The translations under genes were made by a program, and so were the position numbers. From the NCBI GenBank assembly GCA_028873745.1, contig JAPPNT010000075.1, forward strand, positions 1-10,512: a DNA stretch of 10,512 nucleotides. Direction: 5' to 3'. The DNA is from Chloroflexota bacterium (GTDB lineage Bacteria > Chloroflexota > Dehalococcoidia > Lucifugimonadales > UBA1127). Position 1 is the first letter of the stretch; each line of letters starts with the position of its first letter. The notes beneath the pieces are model-generated. The model was not told the DNA's origin, did not search any database, and saw only the letters and a list, made by a program, of their open reading frames with translations. Below, piece by piece: positions 1-5,894 of this stretch.

Positions 1-118
1 TTTTTATAGATGGGGGGCTCCGTTTTGGGGTGGGGGTTGGTTCGGTGGGGGGGGGTCTGGGGGTGGGGCGGGGGGGCGCGGGGCTGTAACCTCGCGGGGC
101 TCGTGGGGCGGACGGGGT
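1..118. other. G-rich low-complexity stretch at window edge
   Basis: The + strand here is dominated by runs of four to nine G with very little C or A, unlike the balanced GC-rich coding sequence further on. No reading frame of quality is visible. It could be a G-quadruplex-prone intergenic segment, but the long G homopolymers at the window edge look equally like low-quality sequence at a contig end. I assign it no function. Confidence 0.5.
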
Positions 119-119
119 G

Positions 120-125
120 TATACT
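120..125 (+). promoter_or_regulatory. Possible -10 box for hicAB
   Basis: TATACT matches the TATAAT consensus at five of six positions and lies about 30 bases before the hicA start. No convincing -35 hexamer is present at the proper distance in the G-rich sequence upstream, so this rests on one hexamer only. Confidence 0.25.
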
Positions 126-155
126 TAAGCACCACCTTGTAAGAGAAGCAGAGCA

Positions 156-350
156 TTGGGCAAAGTCAGGGAGGCAATACGTATCGTAGAGCAGGACGGT
201 TGGTACCACGTCAGGACAAGGGGTAGTCACCGTCACTTTCACCACCCCACCAAACCGGGGACTGTTACGATAGCTGGGAGACCAAGCAAAGACCTGGACC
301 CCAAGACGTGGGAGAGCATATTGAAGCAGGCCCAAGTCTCAAGGAGATAG
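156..350 (+). CDS. hicA: HicA family mRNA interferase toxin
   Basis: HicA toxins are small double-stranded-RNA-binding-fold ribonucleases that cleave mRNA and are neutralised by HicB. The 64-residue product covers the whole family length. It shows the typical order: an N-terminal helix (VREAIRIVEQDGWY, about residues 4-17), then RTRGSHRHF with the presumed catalytic histidine H25 in the GSH motif, then HPTKPGTVTIAGRPSKDL and a C-terminal helix ending SILKQAQV. The start is TTG at 156, the only start codon that gives the full family N-terminus; a purine-rich AGAGAAG at 142-148 may serve as ribosome binding site. hicB begins 5 bases after the stop, the usual toxin-first order. Base composition is visibly less GC-rich than the trp genes, suggesting separate acquisition. 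Family call is firm; activity is inferred. Confidence 0.9.
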   Translation: MGKVREAIRIVEQDGWYHVRTRGSHRHFHHPTKPGTVTIAGRPSKDLDPKTWESILKQAQVSRR

Positions 351-355
351 GCGAA

Positions 356-691
356 GTGAAATATGCAGTAGTGATTTCAAAGACCGCCACAGGCTATTCT
401 GCCTATGTACCGGATGTTTTGGGCTGCGTCGCCGCCGGCGATACGTTCATCGAGACGGAGACTCTGATTAGAGAGGGCATCGCTTTGCATATTGAAGCAA
501 TGGTGGAACACGGGGAGACGATCCCGAAACCGAGGATGAGTATTGATGATGCCATTGCTTACCACAGCCAAGAACCCAGCGCAGAAGTGAAACAGCTCCT
601 CGCCGAGCATGGTGACTCTCCCCCTTCACTTGAAGTGACGTTTGAGTTGGTGGACGTCAATGTCAGCGTGTCCGCTCCCGCGGGCGCGTGA
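356..691 (+). CDS. hicB: HicB family antitoxin
   Basis: HicB neutralises HicA through a partial RNase H-like fold and usually represses its own operon. The 111-residue product begins KYAVVISKTATGYSAYVPDVLGCVAAGDT (residues 2-30), the characteristic HicB N-terminal beta-sheet pattern, followed by the helix ETLIREGIALHIEAMVEHGETIP. I place the start at GTG 356 because AAGGAG (341-346) lies nine bases upstream, inside the tail of hicA, and because the KYAVV strand is the normal family start. An upstream in-frame ATG at 308 would add 16 unrelated residues. The C-terminal part, about residues 75-111, ends in a short acidic and valine-rich tail without a recognisable helix-turn-helix or ribbon-helix-helix domain. 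Lower GC than neighbouring genes, as for hicA. Confidence 0.9.
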   Translation: MKYAVVISKTATGYSAYVPDVLGCVAAGDTFIETETLIREGIALHIEAMVEHGETIPKPRMSIDDAIAYHSQEPSAEVKQLLAEHGDSPPSLEVTFELVDVNVSVSAPAGA

Positions 692-789
692 CGTTACCGA
701 CACCGCTCGTTGGCTGAATGCGGTATTCACTCGTTGTCACCAACTTCAGCGCAGACCCCTTCATCGATGTTGGACCCAACGGACGAACA

Positions 790-1215
790 ATGGGCGATAT
801 TCGAGAAGCGACTGCTGACGACGCGAATGCCGTCTTTGGCCTGCTCACCCTCCTGGCGGTGAGCTACCAGCCATCCCGCGCGGCCTTTGACCGAACGTAC
901 CCCATGCTCATCGCTTCCCCGTCGGCGCACTTTCTGGTGGCCGAGGACGAAGAGGGCGTCCAGGGCTACGTCTACGCATGTGACATGCCCACACTCTTCG
1001 CCAACGGCACGATCACCGAGATACTGGAGCTGTACGTGGTCGAGTCACGGCGACGGCAGGGGATTGGCGCCAGTCTCGTGAACGCCGTCGTCGCACGGGC
1101 GAGGGAGCGCGACGCCGTCGAAGTGACGGTGCCGACCCGGCGGGCGAGCGCCTTCTATGAAGCCATCGGGTTCGAGCAGACGGCACAACTGCTCAAGCTG
1201 CGGCTGGTTGGGTGA
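790..1215 (+). CDS. GNAT family N-acetyltransferase
   Basis: GNAT enzymes transfer an acetyl group from acetyl-CoA to an amine on a small molecule or protein. The 141-residue product opens with IREATADDANAVFGLL, the usual beta1-alpha1 start of the fold. It carries motif A at residues 79-94 (LELYVVESRRRQGIGA), in which RRQGIGA is the R/Q-x-x-G-x-G/A pyrophosphate-binding loop. Near the C-terminus ASAFYEAIGFEQT is the typical 'xxFYxxxGF' segment. The start at ATG 790 is chosen because the fold begins right there; an in-frame ATG at 718 would add 24 residues not typical of the family and has no ribosome binding site. The substrate cannot be told from sequence. It is separated by 98 bases from hicB and is probably an independent gene upstream of the trp promoter. 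Confidence 0.85.
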   Translation: MGDIREATADDANAVFGLLTLLAVSYQPSRAAFDRTYPMLIASPSAHFLVAEDEEGVQGYVYACDMPTLFANGTITEILELYVVESRRRQGIGASLVNAVVARARERDAVEVTVPTRRASAFYEAIGFEQTAQLLKLRLVG

Positions 1216-1249
1216 ACTGGGGGCGGAGCTCCGGTCCAAGAGCGCGTTC

Positions 1250-1279
1250 TTGACATCCTCGGAGAAGTCCCCCTAGACT
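1250..1279 (+). promoter_or_regulatory. Sigma70-like promoter of the trp T-box leader and operon
   Basis: A perfect TTGACA -35 hexamer at 1250-1255 and TAGACT at 1274-1279 (four of six matches to TATAAT) are separated by 18 bases. Transcription would start near 1286-1288, just before the first paired elements of the T-box leader. This fits a promoter whose transcript begins with that leader. Confidence 0.65.
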
Positions 1280-1286
1280 TGATTCA

Positions 1287-1577
1287 ACATCGCAATAGAG
1301 GCGGCGGGCAGGAAGAGTACTCCCCCAGCGAGGCGACAGAGAGCCGGGTAAGGTGGAAGCCGGCGCTGGCGCAGGGGACGAATGGGCCGGCCTGCAGGGG
1401 CAACAGCCCCAGCGAACGCTGCCGTCGGGTGGGCGCCGGTCAAACGCCTAACGGGTAAGCCGTCATCCTTCGGGAGGCGCGCCGTTGCCGAGCGCGTGCG
1501 CTCCCCGTAAACCGGGCAGCGCATGAACAAGGGTGGCACCGCGGTAACCCCGCCCCTTGATGGGAGCGGGGTTTTTT
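1287..1577 (+). promoter_or_regulatory. T-box riboswitch, tryptophan specifier (UGG)
   Basis: T-box leaders bind a cognate tRNA; uncharged tRNA stabilises an antiterminator and lets transcription continue. Visible parts are as follows. Stem I is closed at its base by GCAGG (1308-1312) with CCTGC (1391-1395). An AGUA loop-E motif lies at 1316-1319. The middle helix CCAGCG (1325-1330) pairs with CGCTGG (1364-1369), and the upper helix GCCGG (1343-1347) with CCGGC (1360-1364), both sharing the C at 1364. The distal loop contains GGTGGAAG. A UGG triplet at 1383-1385 occupies the specifier position. After further hairpins (for example 1397-1410) comes the conserved T-box AAGGGTGGCACCGCGG at 1529-1544, then a terminator. 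UGG is the only Trp codon and trpS is next, so the specificity is well supported. The UGGC at 1534-1537 would pair with a tRNA ending GCCA, matching the G73 typical of bacterial tRNA-Trp. Confidence 0.92.
1546..1577 (+). terminator. Intrinsic terminator of the T-box leader
   Basis: AACCCCGC (1546-1553) pairs with GCGGGGTT (1566-1573). The stem continues as CCC/GGG after a bulged A at 1565, and six T (1572-1577) follow. It directly abuts the T-box sequence, the arrangement in which antiterminator and terminator compete. This is the OFF state when tRNA-Trp is charged. Confidence 0.9.
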
Positions 1578-1606
1578 GTTGGGCAAAACGAGAGCGAGGC
1601 AGAGAC

Positions 1607-2662
1607 ATGACGACACAGGAGCGGGAACGGGAGACGGCCGGCCGGGGCCGCGTCGAGGGGGTGCGGACGGTGTTCAGCGGCATCCAGCCGAGCGGCGACG
1701 TGCAGCTCGGCAACTACATCGGCGCGATCAAGGGCTGGGTCGACCGGCAGGAGGAGAAGGAGAACTACTTCTGCATCGTGGACCTGCACGCGCTGACGGT
1801 GCCGCAGGACCCGGAGGAGCTTCGCTTCCAGACGCGGTCGCTGGCAGCGATGCTGTTCGCGGCGGGGCTCGACCCGGAGAAGTGCACGATTTTCGTGCAG
1901 AGCCACGTCACGGCGCACGCGGAGGCGTGCTGGCTGCTCAACTGCGTGACGCCCATCGGCTGGCTGGAGCGCATGACGCAGTACAAGTCGAAGGCGGAGA
2001 ACCAGGAGACCATCTCGACGGGGCTGCTCGACTACCCGGTGCTGATGGCGGGCGACATCCTGCTCTACGACGCGCACGAGGTGCCCGTCGGCGAGGACCA
2101 GCGGCAGCACGTGGAGCTAGCGCGGGACATCGCGCAGCGGTTCAACCGCATCTACGGCGACACGTTCGTCGTGCCGGAGGGCGTCATCCCGGAGATAGGC
2201 GGGCGGGTCATGGGGCTCAACGACCCGTCGGTGAAGATGTCGAAGAGCCACGCGCACATCCGCGGCCACGCGGTGCGGATGCTGGACGACCCGAAGGAGA
2301 TCGAGCGGTCGATCAAGCGCGCGGTCACGGACAACGGCAACGAGATCCGCTTCTCCGACGACCCCGAGCGGGCGGGCGTCAACAACCTGCTGGGCATCTT
2401 CAAGGTGCTCACGGGACTCGACGAGGCGGCGGTGGAGGCGGAGTTCGCCAACGCGCGCGGCTACGGCGACCTGAAGAGCCGCGTCGCGGAGGTGGTCATC
2501 GACGCGCTGACGCCCATCCGGCAGCGGCACGAGGAGCTGATGCAGGACGTGGACGCCCTCGACCGGCTGCTGGAGGTCGGCGCGGAGCGGGCCGAGGCGG
2601 TTGCAGGGCCCAAGCTCGACGCGGTCAAGGAGCTCATGGGGCTGACTCTGACCAAGCGATAG
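1607..2662 (+). CDS. trpS: Tryptophanyl-tRNA synthetase
   Basis: TrpS is a cytosolic class I aminoacyl-tRNA synthetase that charges tRNA-Trp using ATP. The 351-residue product has the class I 'HIGH'-equivalent signature PSGDVQLGN at residues 28-36 and the KMSKS loop at 210-214. It also has MAGDILLYDAHEVPVGEDQRQHVELARDIA, typical of TrpS, in which D150 aligns with the aspartate that reads the indole nitrogen in the Geobacillus enzyme. The start at ATG 1607 has GAGG at 1596-1599 with seven-base spacing and lies just after the leader terminator. It gives about 18 more N-terminal residues than usual; GTG 1661 would give the standard length but its GAGGGG is immediately adjacent, a poor spacing. 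An in-frame ATG at 1523 lies inside the T-box and is rejected. Expression should be controlled by the T-box. trpE follows after 38 bases. Confidence 0.96.
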   Translation: MTTQERERETAGRGRVEGVRTVFSGIQPSGDVQLGNYIGAIKGWVDRQEEKENYFCIVDLHALTVPQDPEELRFQTRSLAAMLFAAGLDPEKCTIFVQSHVTAHAEACWLLNCVTPIGWLERMTQYKSKAENQETISTGLLDYPVLMAGDILLYDAHEVPVGEDQRQHVELARDIAQRFNRIYGDTFVVPEGVIPEIGGRVMGLNDPSVKMSKSHAHIRGHAVRMLDDPKEIERSIKRAVTDNGNEIRFSDDPERAGVNNLLGIFKVLTGLDEAAVEAEFANARGYGDLKSRVAEVVIDALTPIRQRHEELMQDVDALDRLLEVGAERAEAVAGPKLDAVKELMGLTLTKR

Positions 2663-2674
2663 GAAACAACACGA

Positions 2675-2689
2675 CTTCAACGTTTGAAG
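2675..2689 (+). other. Small hairpin overlapping the trpE ribosome binding site
   Basis: CTTCAA (2675-2680) and TTGAAG (2684-2689) form a perfect six-pair stem with a three-base CGT loop. The 3' arm shares GAAG with the likely trpE Shine-Dalgarno GAAGGGA (2686-2692). Folding would partly mask ribosome access to trpE. There is no T-run, so it is not a terminator. Its regulatory effect is inference. Confidence 0.45.
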
Positions 2690-2700
2690 GGACGTCGGAA

Positions 2701-4164
2701 ATGTACACACCCACACTGGAACAGGTCCGGGAGCTGGCGAAGGAGGGGAACCTCATCCCGGTCTACCGCGAGATCAGCGCGGACCTGGAGACGCCGGTCA
2801 CCGCGTACATGAAGGTGGCCCGCAAGCCGTACTCGTTCCTGCTGGAGAGCATCGAGGGGGGCGAGCGGCTGGCGCGGTACAGCTTCATCGGCACGGAGCC
2901 GTCGAAGGTCATCCGCACGGGGCCGGGGCAGCCGGACGGCGAGGTCGACCCGCTGCGGCTCGTCGAGCGGGCGCTTGCGCGGTTCAAGGTCGTGTCGATC
3001 CCCGGGCTGCCGCGATTTCACGGCGGGCACGTGGGCTTTCTCGCGTACGACGCCGTCCACTACTTCGAGCCGCGCGTGCCCCCGCCGGCCAGCAACCCGC
3101 TGGGGCTGCCCGAGTCGACGTTCATGCTGGCGGACACGCTGCTGGTCTTCGACCACCTGCGGCAGAAGATCCAGGTGGTCAGCCACGTTCACGTCCGCGG
3201 CGACAACATCGAGTCGGCGTACGCGCGGGCTACCAGAAAGATCGACCGGCTGGTGAAGCGGCTCGACCGGCCGCTCAAGCGGCCGCGGCGCAACGGCGCG
3301 CGGGAGGAGGGCGCGGAGCGCCGGGAGAAGCGCACGTACTCGTCCAACCGCAGCTATGAAGAGTACGACGAGATCGTGCGGCGGTCGCGGGAGTACATCA
3401 TCGCGGGGGACATCATCCAGGTAGTGCCGTCGCAGCGGCTGGAGCGGCCGACGGACGCCTCGCCCCTCGACCTGTACCGCTCACTGCGGGGCACCAACCC
3501 GTCGCCGTACATGTACCTGCTGGAGCTGGACGACTTCCACATCATCGGGGCGTCGCCGGAGCTGCTGGTGCGCGTGGAGGACGGGCTGGTGCTGAACTTC
3601 CCGCTGGCGGGGACGCGGCGCCGGGGCCGGACGCCGGAGGAGGACGACGCGCTGGCCGAGGAGCTGCGCTCCAACGAGAAGGAGCGCGCCGAGCACATCA
3701 TGCTCGTCGACCTGGGCCGCAACGACGTGGGGCGGGTCGCGATTCCGGGCTCGGTCGAGGTGCACGACCTCATGCGCGTCGTCAAGTACTCGCACGTCAT
3801 GCACCTGGAGAGCGAGGTGCACGGGCGGCTGCGGCCGGACCGCACCATCTACGACGCGCTGCGCTCGTGCCTGCCAGCGGGGACGCTCTCGGGCGCGCCC
3901 AAGGTGCGGGCGATGGAGATCATCGCGGAGCTGGAGGGCGAGGCGCGGGGCGCGTACGGCGGGGCCGTCGGCTACTTCAGCTTCTCGGGCAACATGGACA
4001 CGGCCATCACGATACGGACGATGGTGCTCAAGGACGGCGTCGCCTACATCCAGGCGGGCGGCGGCATCGTCTACGACAGCGAGCCGGAATTCGAGTTCCA
4101 GGAGACGCTGCAGAAGGGCGCCGCGCTGCTGAACGCCATCAACCTGGCGGAGGAAGGGGCATGA
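2701..4164 (+). CDS. trpE: Anthranilate synthase component I
   Basis: TrpE converts chorismate plus ammonia, the latter supplied by TrpG from glutamine, to anthranilate and pyruvate, the committed step of Trp synthesis. The product has 487 residues, normal for the family. The N-terminal domain carries FLLES at 46-50, the conserved element of the Trp feedback site, followed by RYSFIG. The chorismate-binding domain shows IIGASPELLVR, AGTRRRGRT, LVDLGRNDVGR, PAGTLSGAPKVRAM at 392-405 and QAGGGIVYDSEPEFEFQET. The PAGTLSGAPK form favours TrpE over PabB. A highly basic and acidic linker at about residues 180-213, rich in R, K and E, joins the domains. GAAGGGA (2686-2692) supports ATG 2701. The stop overlaps the trpG start in ATGA. 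Confidence 0.97.
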   Translation: MYTPTLEQVRELAKEGNLIPVYREISADLETPVTAYMKVARKPYSFLLESIEGGERLARYSFIGTEPSKVIRTGPGQPDGEVDPLRLVERALARFKVVSIPGLPRFHGGHVGFLAYDAVHYFEPRVPPPASNPLGLPESTFMLADTLLVFDHLRQKIQVVSHVHVRGDNIESAYARATRKIDRLVKRLDRPLKRPRRNGAREEGAERREKRTYSSNRSYEEYDEIVRRSREYIIAGDIIQVVPSQRLERPTDASPLDLYRSLRGTNPSPYMYLLELDDFHIIGASPELLVRVEDGLVLNFPLAGTRRRGRTPEEDDALAEELRSNEKERAEHIMLVDLGRNDVGRVAIPGSVEVHDLMRVVKYSHVMHLESEVHGRLRPDRTIYDALRSCLPAGTLSGAPKVRAMEIIAELEGEARGAYGGAVGYFSFSGNMDTAITIRTMVLKDGVAYIQAGGGIVYDSEPEFEFQETLQKGAALLNAINLAEEGA

Positions 4165-4724
4165 TTCTGCTCTTGGACAACTACGACAGCTTCACCTACA
4201 ACCTGTACCAGTACCTGTGCGAGCTGGGCGCGGACATCCACGTCGAGCGGAACGACCACGTGACCGTCGATGAGATCGAGGCGATGCGGCCGGACAAGCT
4301 GGTGGTCTCGCCGGGGCCGTGCACGCCGAAGGAGGCGGGGGTCTCGATGGAGGCGATCCAGCGGCTCGGCCCGACGACGCCGGTGCTGGGCGTGTGCCTC
4401 GGCCACCAGTGCATCGGCGAGGTGTACGGCGGCATCGTCGGCGGCGCGGGCGAGATCGTCCACGGCAAGACGTCGGCCATCCACCACACGGGCGTGGGGG
4501 TGCTCGAGGGGCTGCCGACGCCGTTCGAGGCGATCCGCTACCACTCGCTCGTCGTCTACCCCGACGACCTGCCGGACAGCCTGGAGGTGACGGCGTGGAC
4601 GGACTCGGGGCGCATTATGGGGCTTCGGCACAAGGAGTACCCGGTGTACGGGGTGCAGTTCCACCCGGAGTCCATCATGACGCTCGTGGGCAAAGACCTT
4701 CTCAGAAACTTCCTTGCAATGTAG
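4161..4724 (+). CDS. trpG: Anthranilate synthase component II, glutamine amidotransferase
   Basis: TrpG is the class I glutamine amidotransferase that hydrolyses glutamine and channels ammonia to TrpE. It is 187 residues, typical for a stand-alone subunit. Motifs in order: LLDNYDSFTYNLYQYL at the N-terminus, SPGPCTP at 50-56 (oxyanion region), GVCLGHQ at 77-83 with nucleophile C79, YHSLVV around 127-132, and GVQFHPES at 164-171 giving the catalytic H168 and E170. The start overlaps trpE by four bases, with a GGAGGAAGGGG purine run at 4149-4159, so the two subunits are probably translationally coupled. Such subunits can also serve PabB (PabA role); dual use is possible but not shown here. After its stop the tight packing breaks for 91 bases that contain a repeat. 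Confidence 0.96.
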   Translation: MILLLDNYDSFTYNLYQYLCELGADIHVERNDHVTVDEIEAMRPDKLVVSPGPCTPKEAGVSMEAIQRLGPTTPVLGVCLGHQCIGEVYGGIVGGAGEIVHGKTSAIHHTGVGVLEGLPTPFEAIRYHSLVVYPDDLPDSLEVTAWTDSGRIMGLRHKEYPVYGVQFHPESIMTLVGKDLLRNFLAM

Positions 4725-4733
4725 GCTAGGGCA

Positions 4734-4779
4734 GCCGCCGTTCCGGTGACCCTTCGACAGGCTCAGGGCGAACGGCGGC
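4734..4779 (+). repeat. Dispersed hairpin repeat, copy 1 (trpG-trpD gap)
   Basis: Bases 4750-4775 are identical over 26 bp to 5841-5866 and in the same orientation; the core is TTCGACAGGCTCAGGGCGAA. This copy is framed by perfect ten-base arms GCCGCCGTTC (4734-4743) and GAACGGCGGC (4770-4779). Inside, CCCT (4750-4753) can pair with AGGG (4765-4768), so transcript or single strand can form a sizeable hairpin. I recognise this core, read backwards as 'FALSLSKG', as a recurring intergenic repeat in many environmental bacterial genomes. It is REP-like in behaviour; its mobilising enzyme is not visible here. Confidence 0.85.
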
Positions 4780-4785
4780 GCAATA

Positions 4786-4800
4786 AGGCTGGGAAAGCCT
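4786..4800 (+). other. Short hairpin just before the trpD ribosome binding site
   Basis: AGGCT (4786-4790) and AGCCT (4796-4800) pair perfectly around a GGGAA loop, four bases before the CGGAG that precedes trpD. No T-run follows. It may be chance or may influence translation initiation. Confidence 0.3.
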
Positions 4801-4815
4801 GTCACGGAGTTGACC

Positions 4816-5826
4816 ATGATTCGAGAGTCCATAGGCGCGCTGATTGAGGGCCGGTCGATGACCTCCGAGGAGGCGTCGGCCTGCATGGAAGAGATCATGT
4901 CCGGCGCGGCGACGCCGGCGCAGATCGGCGCGTTCCTGGCGGCGCTGCGGCTGAAGGGCGAGACCTCCGACGAGATCGCGGGGATGGCGCGGGTGATGCG
5001 GGCCAACGTGCTGCGCGTGAACGTGCCGGGGCCGGTGGTCGACATCGTGGGCACCGGCGGCGACGGGCTGAACACGTTCAACATCTCGACGGCGGCTGCG
5101 CTGGTGCTGGCGGCATCGGGCGTGAAAGTGGCCAAGCACGGCAACCGCGCGGCGTCGAGCTCGGCGGGCGCGGCGGACGTGCTGGAGGCGTGCGGGGTGA
5201 AGCTGGAGCAGACCCCGGAGGGCGTCGCGCAGTGCGTGGAGGAGGCGGGCATGGGCTTCATGTTCGCGCCGGCCTTCCACCCGGCCATGCGCCACGCGGC
5301 GGGCCCTCGGCGCGAGCTCGGCATCCGGACGGTGTTCAACATCCTTGGGCCGCTGACCAACCCGGCCTTCGCCGGCGCGCTGGTCGTCGGCATCGCGGAC
5401 GGGTCCTTCGGCGAGCGGATGGCGCAGGCCTTCCTGCAGCTCGGCACGGAGCGGGCGATGGTGGTGCACGGCTCAGACGGCGCCGACGAGCTAACGCTGA
5501 CGGGCCCCACGCAGGTGTGGGAGGTCAAGGACGGGGCCGTCTCGTCGTACGAGATCCGCCCGGAGGACGTGGCGCTGGAGCCCTGCACCATCGACGACCT
5601 GCGGGGCGGTATCGCCGAGGAGAACGCGGAGACGATGCAACGGGTGCTCACCGGTGCGCTCGGGCCGCTGCACCGAGCCGTCGCGCTGAGCGCGGGCGCG
5701 GGGATGCTCGTGGCGGGCACGGCGCCGACGCTGAAGGACGGGGTCGCGGCGGCGCGGCGCGTGCTCTCGAGCGGGGCGGCGTACGTCACGTTGACGAAGC
5801 TGGCCGAGGTCAGCCAACGCACCTAG
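4816..5826 (+). CDS. trpD: Anthranilate phosphoribosyltransferase
   Basis: TrpD transfers phosphoribose from PRPP to anthranilate, giving phosphoribosyl-anthranilate. At 336 residues it has normal length. It contains the helical N-terminus with MTSEEASACMEEIMSGAATPAQIGAFL. The PRPP-binding GTGGDG follows at 79-84, then NISTAAALVLAASGVKVAKHGNRAASS with KHGN at 107-110, and FNILGPLTNP at 174-183. The start at ATG 4816 has CGGAG (4805-4809) six bases upstream; an in-frame TTG at 4810 is less likely. Unlike the overlapping genes around it, trpD is separated on both sides, by 91 and 68 bases, and each gap contains one copy of the same 26-bp repeat. It remains in its normal pathway position between trpG and trpC. 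Confidence 0.96.
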   Translation: MIRESIGALIEGRSMTSEEASACMEEIMSGAATPAQIGAFLAALRLKGETSDEIAGMARVMRANVLRVNVPGPVVDIVGTGGDGLNTFNISTAAALVLAASGVKVAKHGNRAASSSAGAADVLEACGVKLEQTPEGVAQCVEEAGMGFMFAPAFHPAMRHAAGPRRELGIRTVFNILGPLTNPAFAGALVVGIADGSFGERMAQAFLQLGTERAMVVHGSDGADELTLTGPTQVWEVKDGAVSSYEIRPEDVALEPCTIDDLRGGIAEENAETMQRVLTGALGPLHRAVALSAGAGMLVAGTAPTLKDGVAAARRVLSSGAAYVTLTKLAEVSQRT

Positions 5827-5831
5827 CGGAG

Positions 5832-5866
5832 GTTCGCACCCCCTTCGACAGGCTCAGGGCGAACGG
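5832..5866 (+). repeat. Dispersed hairpin repeat, copy 2 (trpD-trpC gap)
   Basis: Bases 5841-5866 match copy 1 exactly over 26 bp. The flanking arms differ from copy 1 but again form an inverted repeat: GTTCGC (5832-5837) with GCGAAC (5859-5864). The hairpin character is thus retained although the left arm sequence and spacing changed. It lies 5 bases after the trpD stop and ends 9 bases before the AAGGAG that may serve trpC. Confidence 0.85.
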
Positions 5867-5894
5867 TGAGGAGCGAAGGAGCTTTACGAGACCA

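Noticed and set aside
1224..1233. Perfect palindrome CGGAGCTCCG after the GNAT gene as terminator or operator
   Set aside because: No loop, no T-run and only ten bases in a GC-rich region; chance is likely.
1523..1606. Upstream ATG extending TrpS by 28 residues
   Set aside because: It lies within the T-box sequence and would translate through the terminator; ATG 1607 has a proper ribosome binding site.
1576..2700. Long in-frame opening upstream of trpE (reading continuous with it) overlapping trpS
   Set aside because: It is a low-complexity Arg/Gly/Ala frame shadow of trpS in GC-rich DNA; trpE has its own ATG and Shine-Dalgarno at 2701.
4734..4800. Intrinsic terminator or attenuator between trpG and trpD
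   Set aside because: The hairpins are not followed by a U-rich tract, so transcription termination is not supported; the structure is better explained by the dispersed repeat.
4071..5822. 583-codon antisense open frame across trpE end, trpG and trpD
   Set aside because: GC-rich codon structure keeps the opposite strand open; its translation has no family features and the sense genes are certain.
4750..5866. CRISPR array
   Set aside because: Only two copies of the repeat about 1 kb apart, with a full gene between them.
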